DNA of 64,000 nt, taken from the NCBI GenBank assembly GCA_965207165.1, contig OZ242265.1, forward strand, positions 2,046,001 to 2,110,000. The letters are read 5' to 3'. The notes under the pieces were generated by a model that was not told the DNA's origin, made no database searches, and worked only from the letters and a program-made list of their open reading frames with translations. Shown here one piece after another: positions 54,900 through 63,985 of this stretch. Positions within the stretch are counted from its first letter, which is position 1, and every line of letters begins with the position of its first letter. A program made the position numbers and the translations under genes. Source of the DNA: JAAXHV01 sp965207165. Lineage in GTDB: Bacteria > Pseudomonadota > Gammaproteobacteria > Eutrophobiales > Eutrophobiaceae.

Positions 54900-57800
54900 T
54901 CATGCCGCCCTCGCAAACTCACCACTAACAGCCTGCTGCCAGACATGAGCATAAACATTGCCAGCCACGACCTGCTTCTCGTCATCTGTGAAAGGAGGGG
55001 TCGGTAAGCTAGCATGAACTTTGTTAAGGATATGTACCTTTACATCCCCTTTGGTCTGCTCCTTTTCCCAGAATCGGTCTATTTTAGCGAGTTGCTCTTT
55101 GATTAAGGCTAGGAGTTCACGGCTTGCTTGTTTAACACGTTCCCTCTCGGCCTTTCCAAGATCCTCCTTCTTCATTAGATCGAACAGGGCTAGTTCGTCT
55201 TCATCAAGACCTTCCTCGACCGCGCGTTTCTGCTCATCGTCCAGTTCGTTCATCAGTTCGGTCAGACGACGAAAAGTCTCCTCAATAGTGACGCGGTCCT
55301 TCTCCCGGTTGTACTCAGCGACGATCTGATCATATTTGTGCTGATAGTTCATGCGGCTTGGGTTGCGCGCCAGCATCTCGGCGAGCTTCTGCTCAACGAT
55401 CTCGCGAATGTCCTGAAGCGCTGTTGCCTTATGCGTGACTTTCTTTGCGAATTCATCACGCAGCTTTTCCATGTCAATTTTGCTGAGATCAATTGTGAGA
55501 CCCTCAGCCTGGTCATCACCCGGCGCCTGTGTGCGGATCGCTTTGTTGACAATACGGTGTAACTCCTTCAATAACTCTGTCACGTCAGCAGTATCGCGTC
55601 TCTCCGTCAGCTTCTTGTAAATTGCCTCAATATTGTCGTGCCGCTCGGCGTAGGTAAACGCCGATGGCTCCATCAACAATGCCTTGAAACGGGCAAATAC
55701 CTGTCGGGCGAGGATTTCGAATCGGCGCTTGCCCTCATCACTGGAATAGACGGCCTCAACTGCATCTTTCAACCCCTTGATACGCGTGAAACCGGCAGAT
55801 CCGAGAAGAGTTGCAGGATCAAAACCGAGTTCGCGTAGATGAGCCTCTGTTGGCTCGAGTGCTTCGATCAGCGCCTGCACACGTTCCTCGATCGGTGTGA
55901 TAATATCCTCATCACCATTGTCGTCATCACTAAGAGCGTATTGGGCCAGCGCCTCCCGCAAACTTTTCAACATCCCGTTGTAATCAACTATCAGGCCAAA
56001 ATCCTTGCCAGGATAAACCCGGTTGGCCCGCGCAATCGCCTGCATCAGTGAGTGAGCCTTCATCGGTTTATCGACATATAGGGTTGACAGGCATTCCACG
56101 TCGAAGCCGGTCAGCCACATGGCACAGACTATGGCTACACGAAATGGGTGATCAGGGTTTTTGAACGATGTCTCGATATCCACCCGTTGGCCGTCATCAG
56201 TCTCGAAGCCCTTCTTCATCAGGGTGCGGTGTGGGATTATGTCGAAGCCCCATTTCTTAAAGTCTTTGATCTCATTCTGCGCTTCGCTGACGATTATCCC
56301 AACGATTGTTTCATCAAGCCATGCCGCTTGCGCTGCCAGTTGCTGCGCCTCCTTCTCAAGTTCAGTGCGATAGGCTATGTCGTTCTGCATTTCTGCTTTC
56401 AAACGTTTATCCTCGGCTTCTGCTTGAACCCACTCCGCTTTCTTTTGCCAGCGCGGAAGAATTAACTTATGCATCCGGGCACAGGTGATCTTGTCGATGC
56501 AGATCAGCATCGATTTGCCGGATTCCCAACGGGTCGCGCAGTGTTCGACAAAATCATCGGCAATCTTTTCCAGGCGCTCATCTGCAGTAACGACCTCGTA
56601 GTCCTGACCCAGCAGCTTGTCCAGCAGCGCTTCCTGGTCGGGATCGAGTTCAGCCTCTTCAATTTTCTCCGCAATTCGGCTGTTCAGGTCTGTCCTCGCC
56701 ACCCCCAGCTTTTCGCCACGGTTCTCGTAGACCAGCTTAACGGTCGCTCCGTCTTCCTCGGACCGCTTGAAATCGTATCGTGACACGTAACCGCCGAAGA
56801 TGCGCTTGGTAAGCTCGTCCTGCTTGAAAAGCGGCGTGCCGGTAAAGCCAATGAAGGCTGCATTGGGGAGTGCGAGACGCATGTTGCGCGCCAGTCGTCC
56901 GGCCTGTGTACGGTGCGCTTCGTCGGAAATCACTATGATATCGTCGCGTTCACTATAGGGACGCTCCGGGTCGACATCCTTGTTGAACTTGTGTATCAGG
57001 CTGAAGACATAACGGTGGTTCTCCTTCAGCAGCTTTTCCAGATCATCTCCCGATGCAGCCCGGGGTGTCTTATCATTGGCGATACCGCAGCCAACGAAAG
57101 TCTTGTAGATCTGGCCGTCCAGGTCGTTTCGGTCTGTCATCAGCAGGAATGTGAAATTGCCTTCCAGTTTCCGTCGAATTTTCTCAGCGAAGAAGGCCAT
57201 TGAATAGGACTTGCCGCTACCCTGAGTATGCCAGAATACACCAATCCTGCCGAGTTCGGGATGTGCTCGCTCTATTATGCTGACCTGCCCCTGCGGAATG
57301 TAAGACGGCGCCGCTTCGGCTACCTTCAGTTGTTTCGGCAAGTCCTCCATGGATCTACGTGATTCCAGCGGCAATTCGACGACACGATGCCTTAGGCGCT
57401 GATGTGCCGGGAACTCCTGCTTCAACGCTTCCTGTCGCGATGCCGAGGCCACTGCCCGGTTGACGCCCAGCGACTGATGATTCCGTGCAATTACCTTCCG
57501 AGTGGCGCCGGACTTGCTTTCATCGAACAGTATGAAGTTCTCCACAATGTCCAGCAGCCGGTCATGCGCCAGCATGCCGTCGAGAAGCACCTGGGCATCT
57601 AGGCTCCCTTTGTCTGCCTCGTCGAGTCGCTTCCATTCGGCAAAGTGCTCCCACTCGCTGGTGATGGAACCATAGCGGGCATGGTCACCATTTGAAACGA
57701 CCAAGAAAGCGTTGTGATGGAAAGCGTGGGCAATAACGTTTTCGTCCATGTAATCGGACAGGTTGTTGTCGAAGCCCTCACGGATGTTCTTGTAGACTGC

Positions 57801-58316
57801 CTTTAGTTCGATGAAGACCAGCGGCAAGCCGTTGACGAAACAAACTAGATCGGCGCGGCGGTTGTAGTTGGGTGTGCGGATGCCGGTGAGTGTCAGTTCG
57901 CGGACGGCAAGAAACCGATTCGAACCGGGAGCGTTGTTGAAGTCGATCACCTTGGCGCGGGCCGATTTCCGCCGACCCCGAGCATCCTGATATTCAACAG
58001 GCACGCCACCACGAAGATACTTATAGAATTCATGGTTGTGCTGAACCATTGACCGGCTGACGTCGTACACGGTCAGGTCTCGCATGGCGTTCTCTATAGC
58101 AGCGTCAGGCAGGTCAGAGTTCAGTCGGTTCAATGCCACGCGTAGATCGCGGGTCAACACCGTTTCCTTAGTATCAATTCGGCCGAGAGTACTATCAGTC
58201 CCGAACGTCTCCTCGTTCCAAGCATAGACGCTATCCCAACCAAGCTCATGTTCCAGATACTCGGCAAAAGTTGCTTGAACAAGCCGGTCTTCGCTGTTGA
58301 TGGGTGTTACTGCCAT
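54900..58316 (-). CDS. hsdR: Type I restriction enzyme, R subunit
   Basis: 1138 residues. The nuclease domain has Asp156, Glu170 and Lys172 (RRADLVCFVNGLPLVFIELK). The SF2 translocase shows Walker A WHTQGSGKSYS (363-370), DEAH in ISDEAHRTQ (465-468), GFTGTPL (motif III) and later motifs. The C-terminal helical part would bind the methylase core. About 65 residues (292-357) between GVNRAVASASRQEALKQ and the Walker A look like an insert relative to the usual short link. The ATG overlaps the hsdS stop (TAATG). It cuts unmodified DNA after ATP-driven translocation. Confidence 0.95.
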   Translation of the reverse strand: MAVTPINSEDRLVQATFAEYLEHELGWDSVYAWNEETFGTDSTLGRIDTKETVLTRDLRVALNRLNSDLPDAAIENAMRDLTVYDVSRSMVQHNHEFYKYLRGGVPVEYQDARGRRKSARAKVIDFNNAPGSNRFLAVRELTLTGIRTPNYNRRADLVCFVNGLPLVFIELKAVYKNIREGFDNNLSDYMDENVIAHAFHHNAFLVVSNGDHARYGSITSEWEHFAEWKRLDEADKGSLDAQVLLDGMLAHDRLLDIVENFILFDESKSGATRKVIARNHQSLGVNRAVASASRQEALKQEFPAHQRLRHRVVELPLESRRSMEDLPKQLKVAEAAPSYIPQGQVSIIERAHPELGRIGVFWHTQGSGKSYSMAFFAEKIRRKLEGNFTFLLMTDRNDLDGQIYKTFVGCGIANDKTPRAASGDDLEKLLKENHRYVFSLIHKFNKDVDPERPYSERDDIIVISDEAHRTQAGRLARNMRLALPNAAFIGFTGTPLFKQDELTKRIFGGYVSRYDFKRSEEDGATVKLVYENRGEKLGVARTDLNSRIAEKIEEAELDPDQEALLDKLLGQDYEVVTADERLEKIADDFVEHCATRWESGKSMLICIDKITCARMHKLILPRWQKKAEWVQAEAEDKRLKAEMQNDIAYRTELEKEAQQLAAQAAWLDETIVGIIVSEAQNEIKDFKKWGFDIIPHRTLMKKGFETDDGQRVDIETSFKNPDHPFRVAIVCAMWLTGFDVECLSTLYVDKPMKAHSLMQAIARANRVYPGKDFGLIVDYNGMLKSLREALAQYALSDDDNGDEDIITPIEERVQALIEALEPTEAHLRELGFDPATLLGSAGFTRIKGLKDAVEAVYSSDEGKRRFEILARQVFARFKALLMEPSAFTYAERHDNIEAIYKKLTERRDTADVTELLKELHRIVNKAIRTQAPGDDQAEGLTIDLSKIDMEKLRDEFAKKVTHKATALQDIREIVEQKLAEMLARNPSRMNYQHKYDQIVAEYNREKDRVTIEETFRRLTELMNELDDEQKRAVEEGLDEDELALFDLMKKEDLGKAERERVKQASRELLALIKEQLAKIDRFWEKEQTKGDVKVHILNKVHASLPTPPFTDDEKQVVAGNVYAHVWQQAVSGEFARAA

Positions 58317-59539
58317 TAGACCGAAATCTCCCCGTTCATTAGGCGTGGAAGGAGGAGGTCGCGGGCTTCTGCGAGTTTCTGATTTTGCTCTGTCAAGCCC
58401 GATATAAGCCGGAAGTTTGTTTCGGTCGACTCGTGAAAGAGGTTTTGCAGGGATTTGGGCGGGAGATCTACCTCTGCCCGTTCAAAATCGTCAGGACGAA
58501 CAGCGGGGTATCCTACACCGGTTGCATGATTCACAAGATGACCAACAAATTTATTGGACGTGACCACGAGATATAGCCATGTGAACGGTACTCGTGTCGC
58601 AGAGAGAACCGTAAAACCAGTGGAAAATACATCGTTTGGGCCAGGCTTGAGAACCAAAGCATATGCGCGGAGATTCGGCCTGACATTAGACCAAATAATA
58701 TCTCCGTCCCTAGTCTTGCGCCTTGCTCGCCCCGGGGCTTCGGAAAAGGATATAGAATTCTTGGACAGGATTCTCCCATGAGATACGGACGAAATATCGA
58801 TATAGTTCAGCTTCTCAGGAAGCTCTGTTGCTTTATAACTGTCGCGATTCGTCCTTGTCAAATCACCCAGTGTCCGCCGTTCCCATCCTTCGGGAAGACC
58901 ATTCATGATCTTGACGTGTTCGTTGCCGGGGAAGCGGTAGTGGACAAACCACTCACGGTAAAGCAGTCGCGCCGCTTCCTCTAACAGCACAATCCGCCGC
59001 TGATTGTTCTCGATCAGGTCGTCATATGCCAAAATGATCTCCAAAAGGGATTCTTGTTGCGGCAATGTCGGGATCGGGATTTTTATCCTTTTCATGTCTC
59101 GAATTGGAAGCTGTGGCTGAGCAACACCGCTACGAAAACATTCTACCTGTCTAAGAAAGTAATCAGACCTGAGATATGCATACAAGAATCCAGGCAAAAC
59201 CATGGACTTATCGCATCTCAAAATCACCATGCCTGAGTTGATACGGACATGTTCGAAAGGTACATGAGTACTGTAGTAAGCTACATTCCCAAGCGTCCCT
59301 CTGGTCGTGAGCACAACGTCCTCACGGCAAAGTTTACCCTTCTTAAGTTGTGTATCTTTTGTCTCATCGATGAACTGACGTGAAGTGAAATCAAACCCGG
59401 CCTTTGTAACATTTGCAGCACTCAGAAATAGACAGTGCTCGGACAGTTTAAATTCACTTTGCTTTGGATACGCTTTCCCGCGATCACCATCAATGATCTC
59501 AAATGGGGCAGAGCCAAATGTCTCAATACGATAAACCAA
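58316..59539 (-). CDS. hsdS: Type I restriction-modification specificity subunit
   Basis: 407 residues with two target-recognition domains (about 1-150 and 215-375) separated and followed by conserved helices (LPQQESLLEIILAYDDLIEN; the second ends QNQKLAEARDLLLPRLMNGE). HsdS reads the bipartite DNA target for both modification and restriction. The start is TTG with GAGGA about seven bases before it. It lies between fic and hsdR. Confidence 0.93.
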   Translation of the reverse strand: MVYRIETFGSAPFEIIDGDRGKAYPKQSEFKLSEHCLFLSAANVTKAGFDFTSRQFIDETKDTQLKKGKLCREDVVLTTRGTLGNVAYYSTHVPFEHVRINSGMVILRCDKSMVLPGFLYAYLRSDYFLRQVECFRSGVAQPQLPIRDMKRIKIPIPTLPQQESLLEIILAYDDLIENNQRRIVLLEEAARLLYREWFVHYRFPGNEHVKIMNGLPEGWERRTLGDLTRTNRDSYKATELPEKLNYIDISSVSHGRILSKNSISFSEAPGRARRKTRDGDIIWSNVRPNLRAYALVLKPGPNDVFSTGFTVLSATRVPFTWLYLVVTSNKFVGHLVNHATGVGYPAVRPDDFERAEVDLPPKSLQNLFHESTETNFRLISGLTEQNQKLAEARDLLLPRLMNGEISV

Positions 59540-59569
59540 GTCAAGTCCTCAATTCCGCTACCTGCGTCA

Positions 59570-60565
59570 TCATGTTGCCGTTTTACCACGCGCCGTGAGC
59601 CGATACCTCTGATTTCTTGCTGTCGGCGATTCAGGAAGAGTCATTTCCCCATAACCGTGCTCCAGAGCAGGCAACAGATACCGTTGCCGGAAATATTTTC
59701 GGTCGCTTAGACCAATAGCGTGCAAAATCTGTCGTAGCGACATCTCTCCTTCCAGAACAGCCAGGAGACGTTCTAGTTGGGGGCTTACTTGAGGCTTTTC
59801 TTGAGGGGTCGAAATTACCGCTTCGAGAATAGCTTCCAGCATGTAGACGATGAACGGAGTGCTCTCTCCGCTGGATGAACTCTCACGGATAGCCTCATAG
59901 TACTCACTTTGCCGTGCGTAAACCAGGCTTTCCACCGGCACATGGGCAAACAGGGGCTTCCAGCGCGTCAGTATCAAGCTCTGCCAGAGACGTCCCATAC
60001 GGCCGTTACCGTCCTCGAACGGATGGATAAACTCGAACTCGTAATGGAAGACTGAACTGGCAATCAATGGATGCTCTTCCGTGTTCTCCAGCCAGGTCAG
60101 CAAATCTGACATAAGATACGAAACGCGTTCGGCAGGGGGGCCGATGTGATGCACTTCTCCCGCTCCTGCCACGGCAATACCACCGCGCCTAGAGTGGCCG
60201 GGAGTGTCCAGCAAGCCAACCATAAGCATCTCGTGGGCTGTGAGTAAATCAGTCTGGTTGGCAGGGTTCCATTGGGTGAACTGTTCATAGGCTTTGATGG
60301 CGTTACGAACTTCCTGAATTTCCCGAAGTGACGCAACTACCGGATTGCCATCGAGGATGGTAGAAATCTGTTCCTCGGTGAGCGTATTGCCTTCAATCGC
60401 GAGTGATCCCCGAATCGACCGAATACGATTGGCCCGGCGCAACCGCAGATCCGCCTGGCGGGGGGCTTCCTCCGCCCTGCCAATCGATTCGCCAATCCGC
60501 TCCATCAGATCGAGAATAGGTGAAGTGATTGTGTACGGCGGTATTGTTCCCGTCTGGTCGGTCAC
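59570..60565 (-). CDS. Fic-domain protein, class II (self-inhibited)
   Basis: 331 residues. The Fic motif HPFEDGNGRMGR (His181 to Arg192) is complete, so it should transfer AMP (or another nucleotide moiety) to a target protein hydroxyl. The inhibitory motif SLAIEGN (Ser54, Glu58) lies N-terminal, which defines class II, and the conserved Glu would block ATP binding until relieved. A winged-helix-like domain follows (SLRQILHAIGLSDRKYFRQR). Its GTG start overlaps the hsdM TGA (GTGA), so it is translated with the methylase. Role within a restriction locus is not established. Confidence 0.92.
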   Translation of the reverse strand: MTDQTGTIPPYTITSPILDLMERIGESIGRAEEAPRQADLRLRRANRIRSIRGSLAIEGNTLTEEQISTILDGNPVVASLREIQEVRNAIKAYEQFTQWNPANQTDLLTAHEMLMVGLLDTPGHSRRGGIAVAGAGEVHHIGPPAERVSYLMSDLLTWLENTEEHPLIASSVFHYEFEFIHPFEDGNGRMGRLWQSLILTRWKPLFAHVPVESLVYARQSEYYEAIRESSSSGESTPFIVYMLEAILEAVISTPQEKPQVSPQLERLLAVLEGEMSLRQILHAIGLSDRKYFRQRYLLPALEHGYGEMTLPESPTARNQRYRLTARGKTAT

Positions 60566-62700
60566 ACGCTCAGTTCCTCGAAGTTCCGGGCAACCCGCGC
60601 TGCTAGTCTCGCTGCCTCTTCATTGAGTTCTTTGAGGTCGATGTGAATTGACCGAAGCGCCTCCTCGAAGTCAAAGTCCTCGTCCTCTTCTTCAGGTGCC
60701 ACGCCGACATAGCGGCCCGGAGTGAGGCTCCAGTCATGCGTCTCGATTTCGTTGCGGTCGACCAGCTTTACCAATCCTTCGACATTGCAGAGTTCAGCAT
60801 CGGGAAAGCGTTCCTGCAACCAGTCGGCCTGGCGGACAAAGTAGCGTGTCCGGCGCAGCGCCTCGGCGGCTGTTGCCCGCGCGTTCTCCAGTGACTTGCG
60901 CGCTTTGCCGATCTCCGAATTACGCCAGAGATCCGAGTTCTTCGTATCGAGTTCCTTGACTGCCACATCAACTACGCGACCCACCAGTTTGGCCGCCAGA
61001 TCGATCTGCCTGGTCAGGTCACGGCAACGCTCAGCCGTATCATGCAGGCTTTCGCGGGCCTTATGCAGGGCCGCATTATCCCGCAATTTGCCATTTCCAC
61101 CCTTGTTCCAGTCAGCGGCACGCTCGGCGACTTCGTGGTTGAATGCCAGTATATCGGTAGACAGGGTAGTCCGAGCAGAGATGAGTTCCTCCCAGGTCTC
61201 TGCCAGTGGGTCAGGCTCGCGCTCCTGTACTGCAAATGGTTCGGCAAGATTGGTAAGCTTAGCAAGAACGCTCTCGAACGCCGCAAGCGGCTTCGCGGTC
61301 TCCTGTCCTTCAGCAATAGTTTGTGCCAGATAACGCTCGATTAATTTAAGGAAACGACCCGACTGCCCCCGATAGAGCCAGACGATGGCCGCAATGTTCT
61401 GCTGCTGCTCTGGACTGAAGTCGAAGATGGCGCGGGAGACTTTGCGATAGATGTTGCGCGCGTCCACCATCAGAACATGATCGGCCTGCTCAGGGTCTCG
61501 CTCCTTCACCCGGTCAAAAAACCAGAGTTGGCAAGGCACGGTTCGGGTGTAGAAGAAGTTGCCGCGGATATCGATCATCACGTCCACTGCCCCTGTTTCG
61601 ACGAGCTTCTGACGTACCTTGGCCTCATCTCGCCCGGCGCTTGAAGCCTGCGACGACATGACGACTCCGGCCCGGCCCTTCTCATTCAGGTAACTGTAGA
61701 AGTAGGATAGCCACAGGTAGTTGGCATTAGAGACCTTTTTCTTCTTGTTGACGCCCGGCAGACCAAATGGAAGGCGCTTGTCGCCTTTGATCTTCTCGGC
61801 ATCCACTGCGTCCACGTTGAACGGTGGATTGGCCATGACAAAGTCACACTTGCCGGCCAGTTCGTGCGGGTCCTTGTAGTAAGTGTTAGCCTCGTTTTCA
61901 GCGCGGATATTGCCTTGCAGTCCATGAACGGCGAGATTAATCTGGGCGAGTTTCGCTGTAGTCTCGTTCTTCTCGTGACCGTAGAATGTGACCTGCTCCA
62001 TCGTGTCCTGACCTTCACGCTCAATGAAGTGGCTGGATTGCACAAACATTCCTCCAGAACCGCATGCGGGGTCCATAACGATACCGTGGTCGGGTTCTAT
62101 AACGCTGACTATGGTCTGGACGATAGAAGGTGGGGTAAAGAACTCGCCGTTGTCGTGAGCGCCCTGCTTCGAGAACTCCGCAAGAAAATATTCGTAGATA
62201 CGGCCGAACACGTCACCCGATGGTGTGCGTAGTGTTTCAGAATCGAATGTACGCATCATTTCTTCCAGAACATCATCCTCGAACCGTTCATAGTCCTTCG
62301 GAAGCTGACCTGCGAGCGGCGAAAAGTGTTCTTCAACAGCCTCCATCGCAGCATTAACGGCGGCTCCCAGATTGCCGTCCTTGCGCATCTCAAGCAATAC
62401 GTCATAGCGCGCGGCCTCGGGCAACATCATGGCGCGGCGCCGGGTGAAATCAGCCTCAATCAACTGACGATCCGGCATTCTGCCAGCGGCGATATCTTCT
62501 TCTATCGTCGCCATAGCATCGTAATAGCGGTTTGTCGCATGTCGCAGGAAAATCAGGCCAAGTATGGGCATGAAATACTCATTCGACGCCAGGTTCGAAT
62601 TTGCCCTCAGATTGTCCGCTACCTCCCAGAGATCTGCCTCGAATTGCTCAATGCCCTCGAAATAACCATCGACGGCAAAACCTGATTTATTTTCCTTCAT
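60562..62700 (-). CDS. hsdM: Type I restriction-modification DNA methyltransferase subunit
   Basis: 712 residues. The N-terminal helical domain (EQFEADLWEVADNLRANSNL) leads to the methyltransferase fold: GEFFTPPSIV, VMDPACGSGGMF (motif I, from 210) and MANPPFNV (motif IV NPPF, 291-294), an N6-adenine methylase. About 200 residues after the catalytic part are helical and charged, longer than in E. coli HsdM, ending in the acidic EEEDEDFDFEEALR. It is the first gene of the M-Fic-S-R operon. Confidence 0.95.
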   Translation of the reverse strand: MKENKSGFAVDGYFEGIEQFEADLWEVADNLRANSNLASNEYFMPILGLIFLRHATNRYYDAMATIEEDIAAGRMPDRQLIEADFTRRRAMMLPEAARYDVLLEMRKDGNLGAAVNAAMEAVEEHFSPLAGQLPKDYERFEDDVLEEMMRTFDSETLRTPSGDVFGRIYEYFLAEFSKQGAHDNGEFFTPPSIVQTIVSVIEPDHGIVMDPACGSGGMFVQSSHFIEREGQDTMEQVTFYGHEKNETTAKLAQINLAVHGLQGNIRAENEANTYYKDPHELAGKCDFVMANPPFNVDAVDAEKIKGDKRLPFGLPGVNKKKKVSNANYLWLSYFYSYLNEKGRAGVVMSSQASSAGRDEAKVRQKLVETGAVDVMIDIRGNFFYTRTVPCQLWFFDRVKERDPEQADHVLMVDARNIYRKVSRAIFDFSPEQQQNIAAIVWLYRGQSGRFLKLIERYLAQTIAEGQETAKPLAAFESVLAKLTNLAEPFAVQEREPDPLAETWEELISARTTLSTDILAFNHEVAERAADWNKGGNGKLRDNAALHKARESLHDTAERCRDLTRQIDLAAKLVGRVVDVAVKELDTKNSDLWRNSEIGKARKSLENARATAAEALRRTRYFVRQADWLQERFPDAELCNVEGLVKLVDRNEIETHDWSLTPGRYVGVAPEEEDEDFDFEEALRSIHIDLKELNEEAARLAARVARNFEELSV

Positions 62701-62793
62701 ACTTTGGAAATCCTCGGCATGTACAGCTTACTTACTTCTTCGGTAACGAGTAACATCATGGACAAAACATAAAGTAATTTACTCGGTTGATTA

Positions 62794-63696
62794 TCAGAGA
62801 CCCCAATACTGCATTGCGGCCTTTTGCACAATTTTCGTAAGTGCTGTTACCCCACCTTTGAATGCGGTATCGAAACCACTCGTTATGCGATCTGCTAACC
62901 ATTTCCTGATACCCTTATTCAATCCAGCGTTTATTCGGTTATTCGGTTCTTGTTCGGAAATCAGATTCGCCACTTCTTCTGATACTTCTTCCGAAAGACC
63001 AGACCTGAATAAACCTGCCTTCAGACTCTCCAAGTCGTGCTTGTTAATTGTAACCTGGATGTTTGCATCAGCACCGGTACTTTGTATATTGGTCATGTTT
63101 CCATGGATAGTCTGATGAAATATCTGTGTAGTTACCTCGGGGTAGCGTGAGATCGATTCAAGTTCAACACCTTCGGCTTCAGGTATCTTTTTCGCAATCT
63201 CGATCGTAATTTCGAGCAATCTATTTCTGATGGCATTAGCTATTTCAACTAGTGAAGATTGCGAGATAAACCCCACAATTTCGACAGGATTATAGTGTGG
63301 ATATATCTTTCCCCTGAGAGGGATTAACAGATTTGAAAAATCAAGACTTATACCATTGGTCTGACTTGCCATATTTTCTACAGTAGCAGCACTTTCTCGA
63401 ATCCTGGAAGTAATCCAGTCTTCCCCTGCGAATTCCTTTATAAGTAATGGAGGTATTGGTACGTTTTGCAAGCTACCGCCGAACGGACCTTGAAACGTAC
63501 CCGTGAAGGAGATAGGTACTACTCTATACGTTGGTATTTCGGCATCTTGTGGGTATCCCTCTGCTTCATATTTTATCCACTCTGTCAGCTCGTCACTTCC
63601 TAACTTAGCCGCGAGTAATCGAAGCTTCAGAAGCGTGCTCGCAATTGACTTATCGTGCTCAACAAGATCGGTCTGGATGCTTTCGAGAAATCCCAT
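62794..63696 (-). CDS. AbiTii-domain abortive infection protein
   Basis: 300 residues. The N-terminal 90 residues match the AbiTii pattern: a helix, then SIASTLLKLRLLAAKLGSDE and LTEWIKYEAEGYPQDAEIPT. The central part has beta-rich segments, and the C-terminal part (LADRITSGFDTAFKGGVTALT) may be amphipathic and membrane-active. AbiTii proteins are linked to phage-triggered growth arrest, mechanism unknown. It lies between brnA and hsdM, 93 bases upstream of the latter. Confidence 0.8.
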   Translation of the reverse strand: MGFLESIQTDLVEHDKSIASTLLKLRLLAAKLGSDELTEWIKYEAEGYPQDAEIPTYRVVPISFTGTFQGPFGGSLQNVPIPPLLIKEFAGEDWITSRIRESAATVENMASQTNGISLDFSNLLIPLRGKIYPHYNPVEIVGFISQSSLVEIANAIRNRLLEITIEIAKKIPEAEGVELESISRYPEVTTQIFHQTIHGNMTNIQSTGADANIQVTINKHDLESLKAGLFRSGLSEEVSEEVANLISEQEPNNRINAGLNKGIRKWLADRITSGFDTAFKGGVTALTKIVQKAAMQYWGL

Positions 63697-63727
63697 AATT
63701 CATGCTCTTAACAAATAACATGACTAG

Positions 63728-63985
63728 TCATACCGCACCATGCTTACCAATCCATTCGCGCAACGCCTCGTCGATGCGCGTCTGCCAGCCGCGGCCATCG
63801 GCCTTGAAGTGATCCAGCACTTCTTTTGATAAACGGATAGTGGTCGAGACCTTCGGACTGGCAACTGGAGGACGTCCACGGCGTACTTTCGATTTCGCAA
63901 ACTTCTCCGGCCAGCCCTTTCCGGAAAGATCGGGGGCAGTGTCCGGGTCAAAATCTCGTTGTGCAGAGTTTTCGTTCATGTTCAT
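63728..63985 (-). CDS. brnA: BrnA-type antitoxin
   Basis: 85 residues. It contains the BrnA pattern: acidic start (DFDPDTAPDLSGKGW), the RRGRPPVASPKVSTTIRLSK ribbon and VLDHFKADGRGWQTRIDEAL, ending in EWIGKHG, a ribbon-helix-helix DNA-binding domain. BrnA neutralises and co-represses the RNase BrnT, whose gene normally lies immediately upstream, here beyond the right edge of the window. The last 15 bases of the window may include its end. Confidence 0.85.
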   Translation of the reverse strand: MNMNENSAQRDFDPDTAPDLSGKGWPEKFAKSKVRRGRPPVASPKVSTTIRLSKEVLDHFKADGRGWQTRIDEALREWIGKHGAV

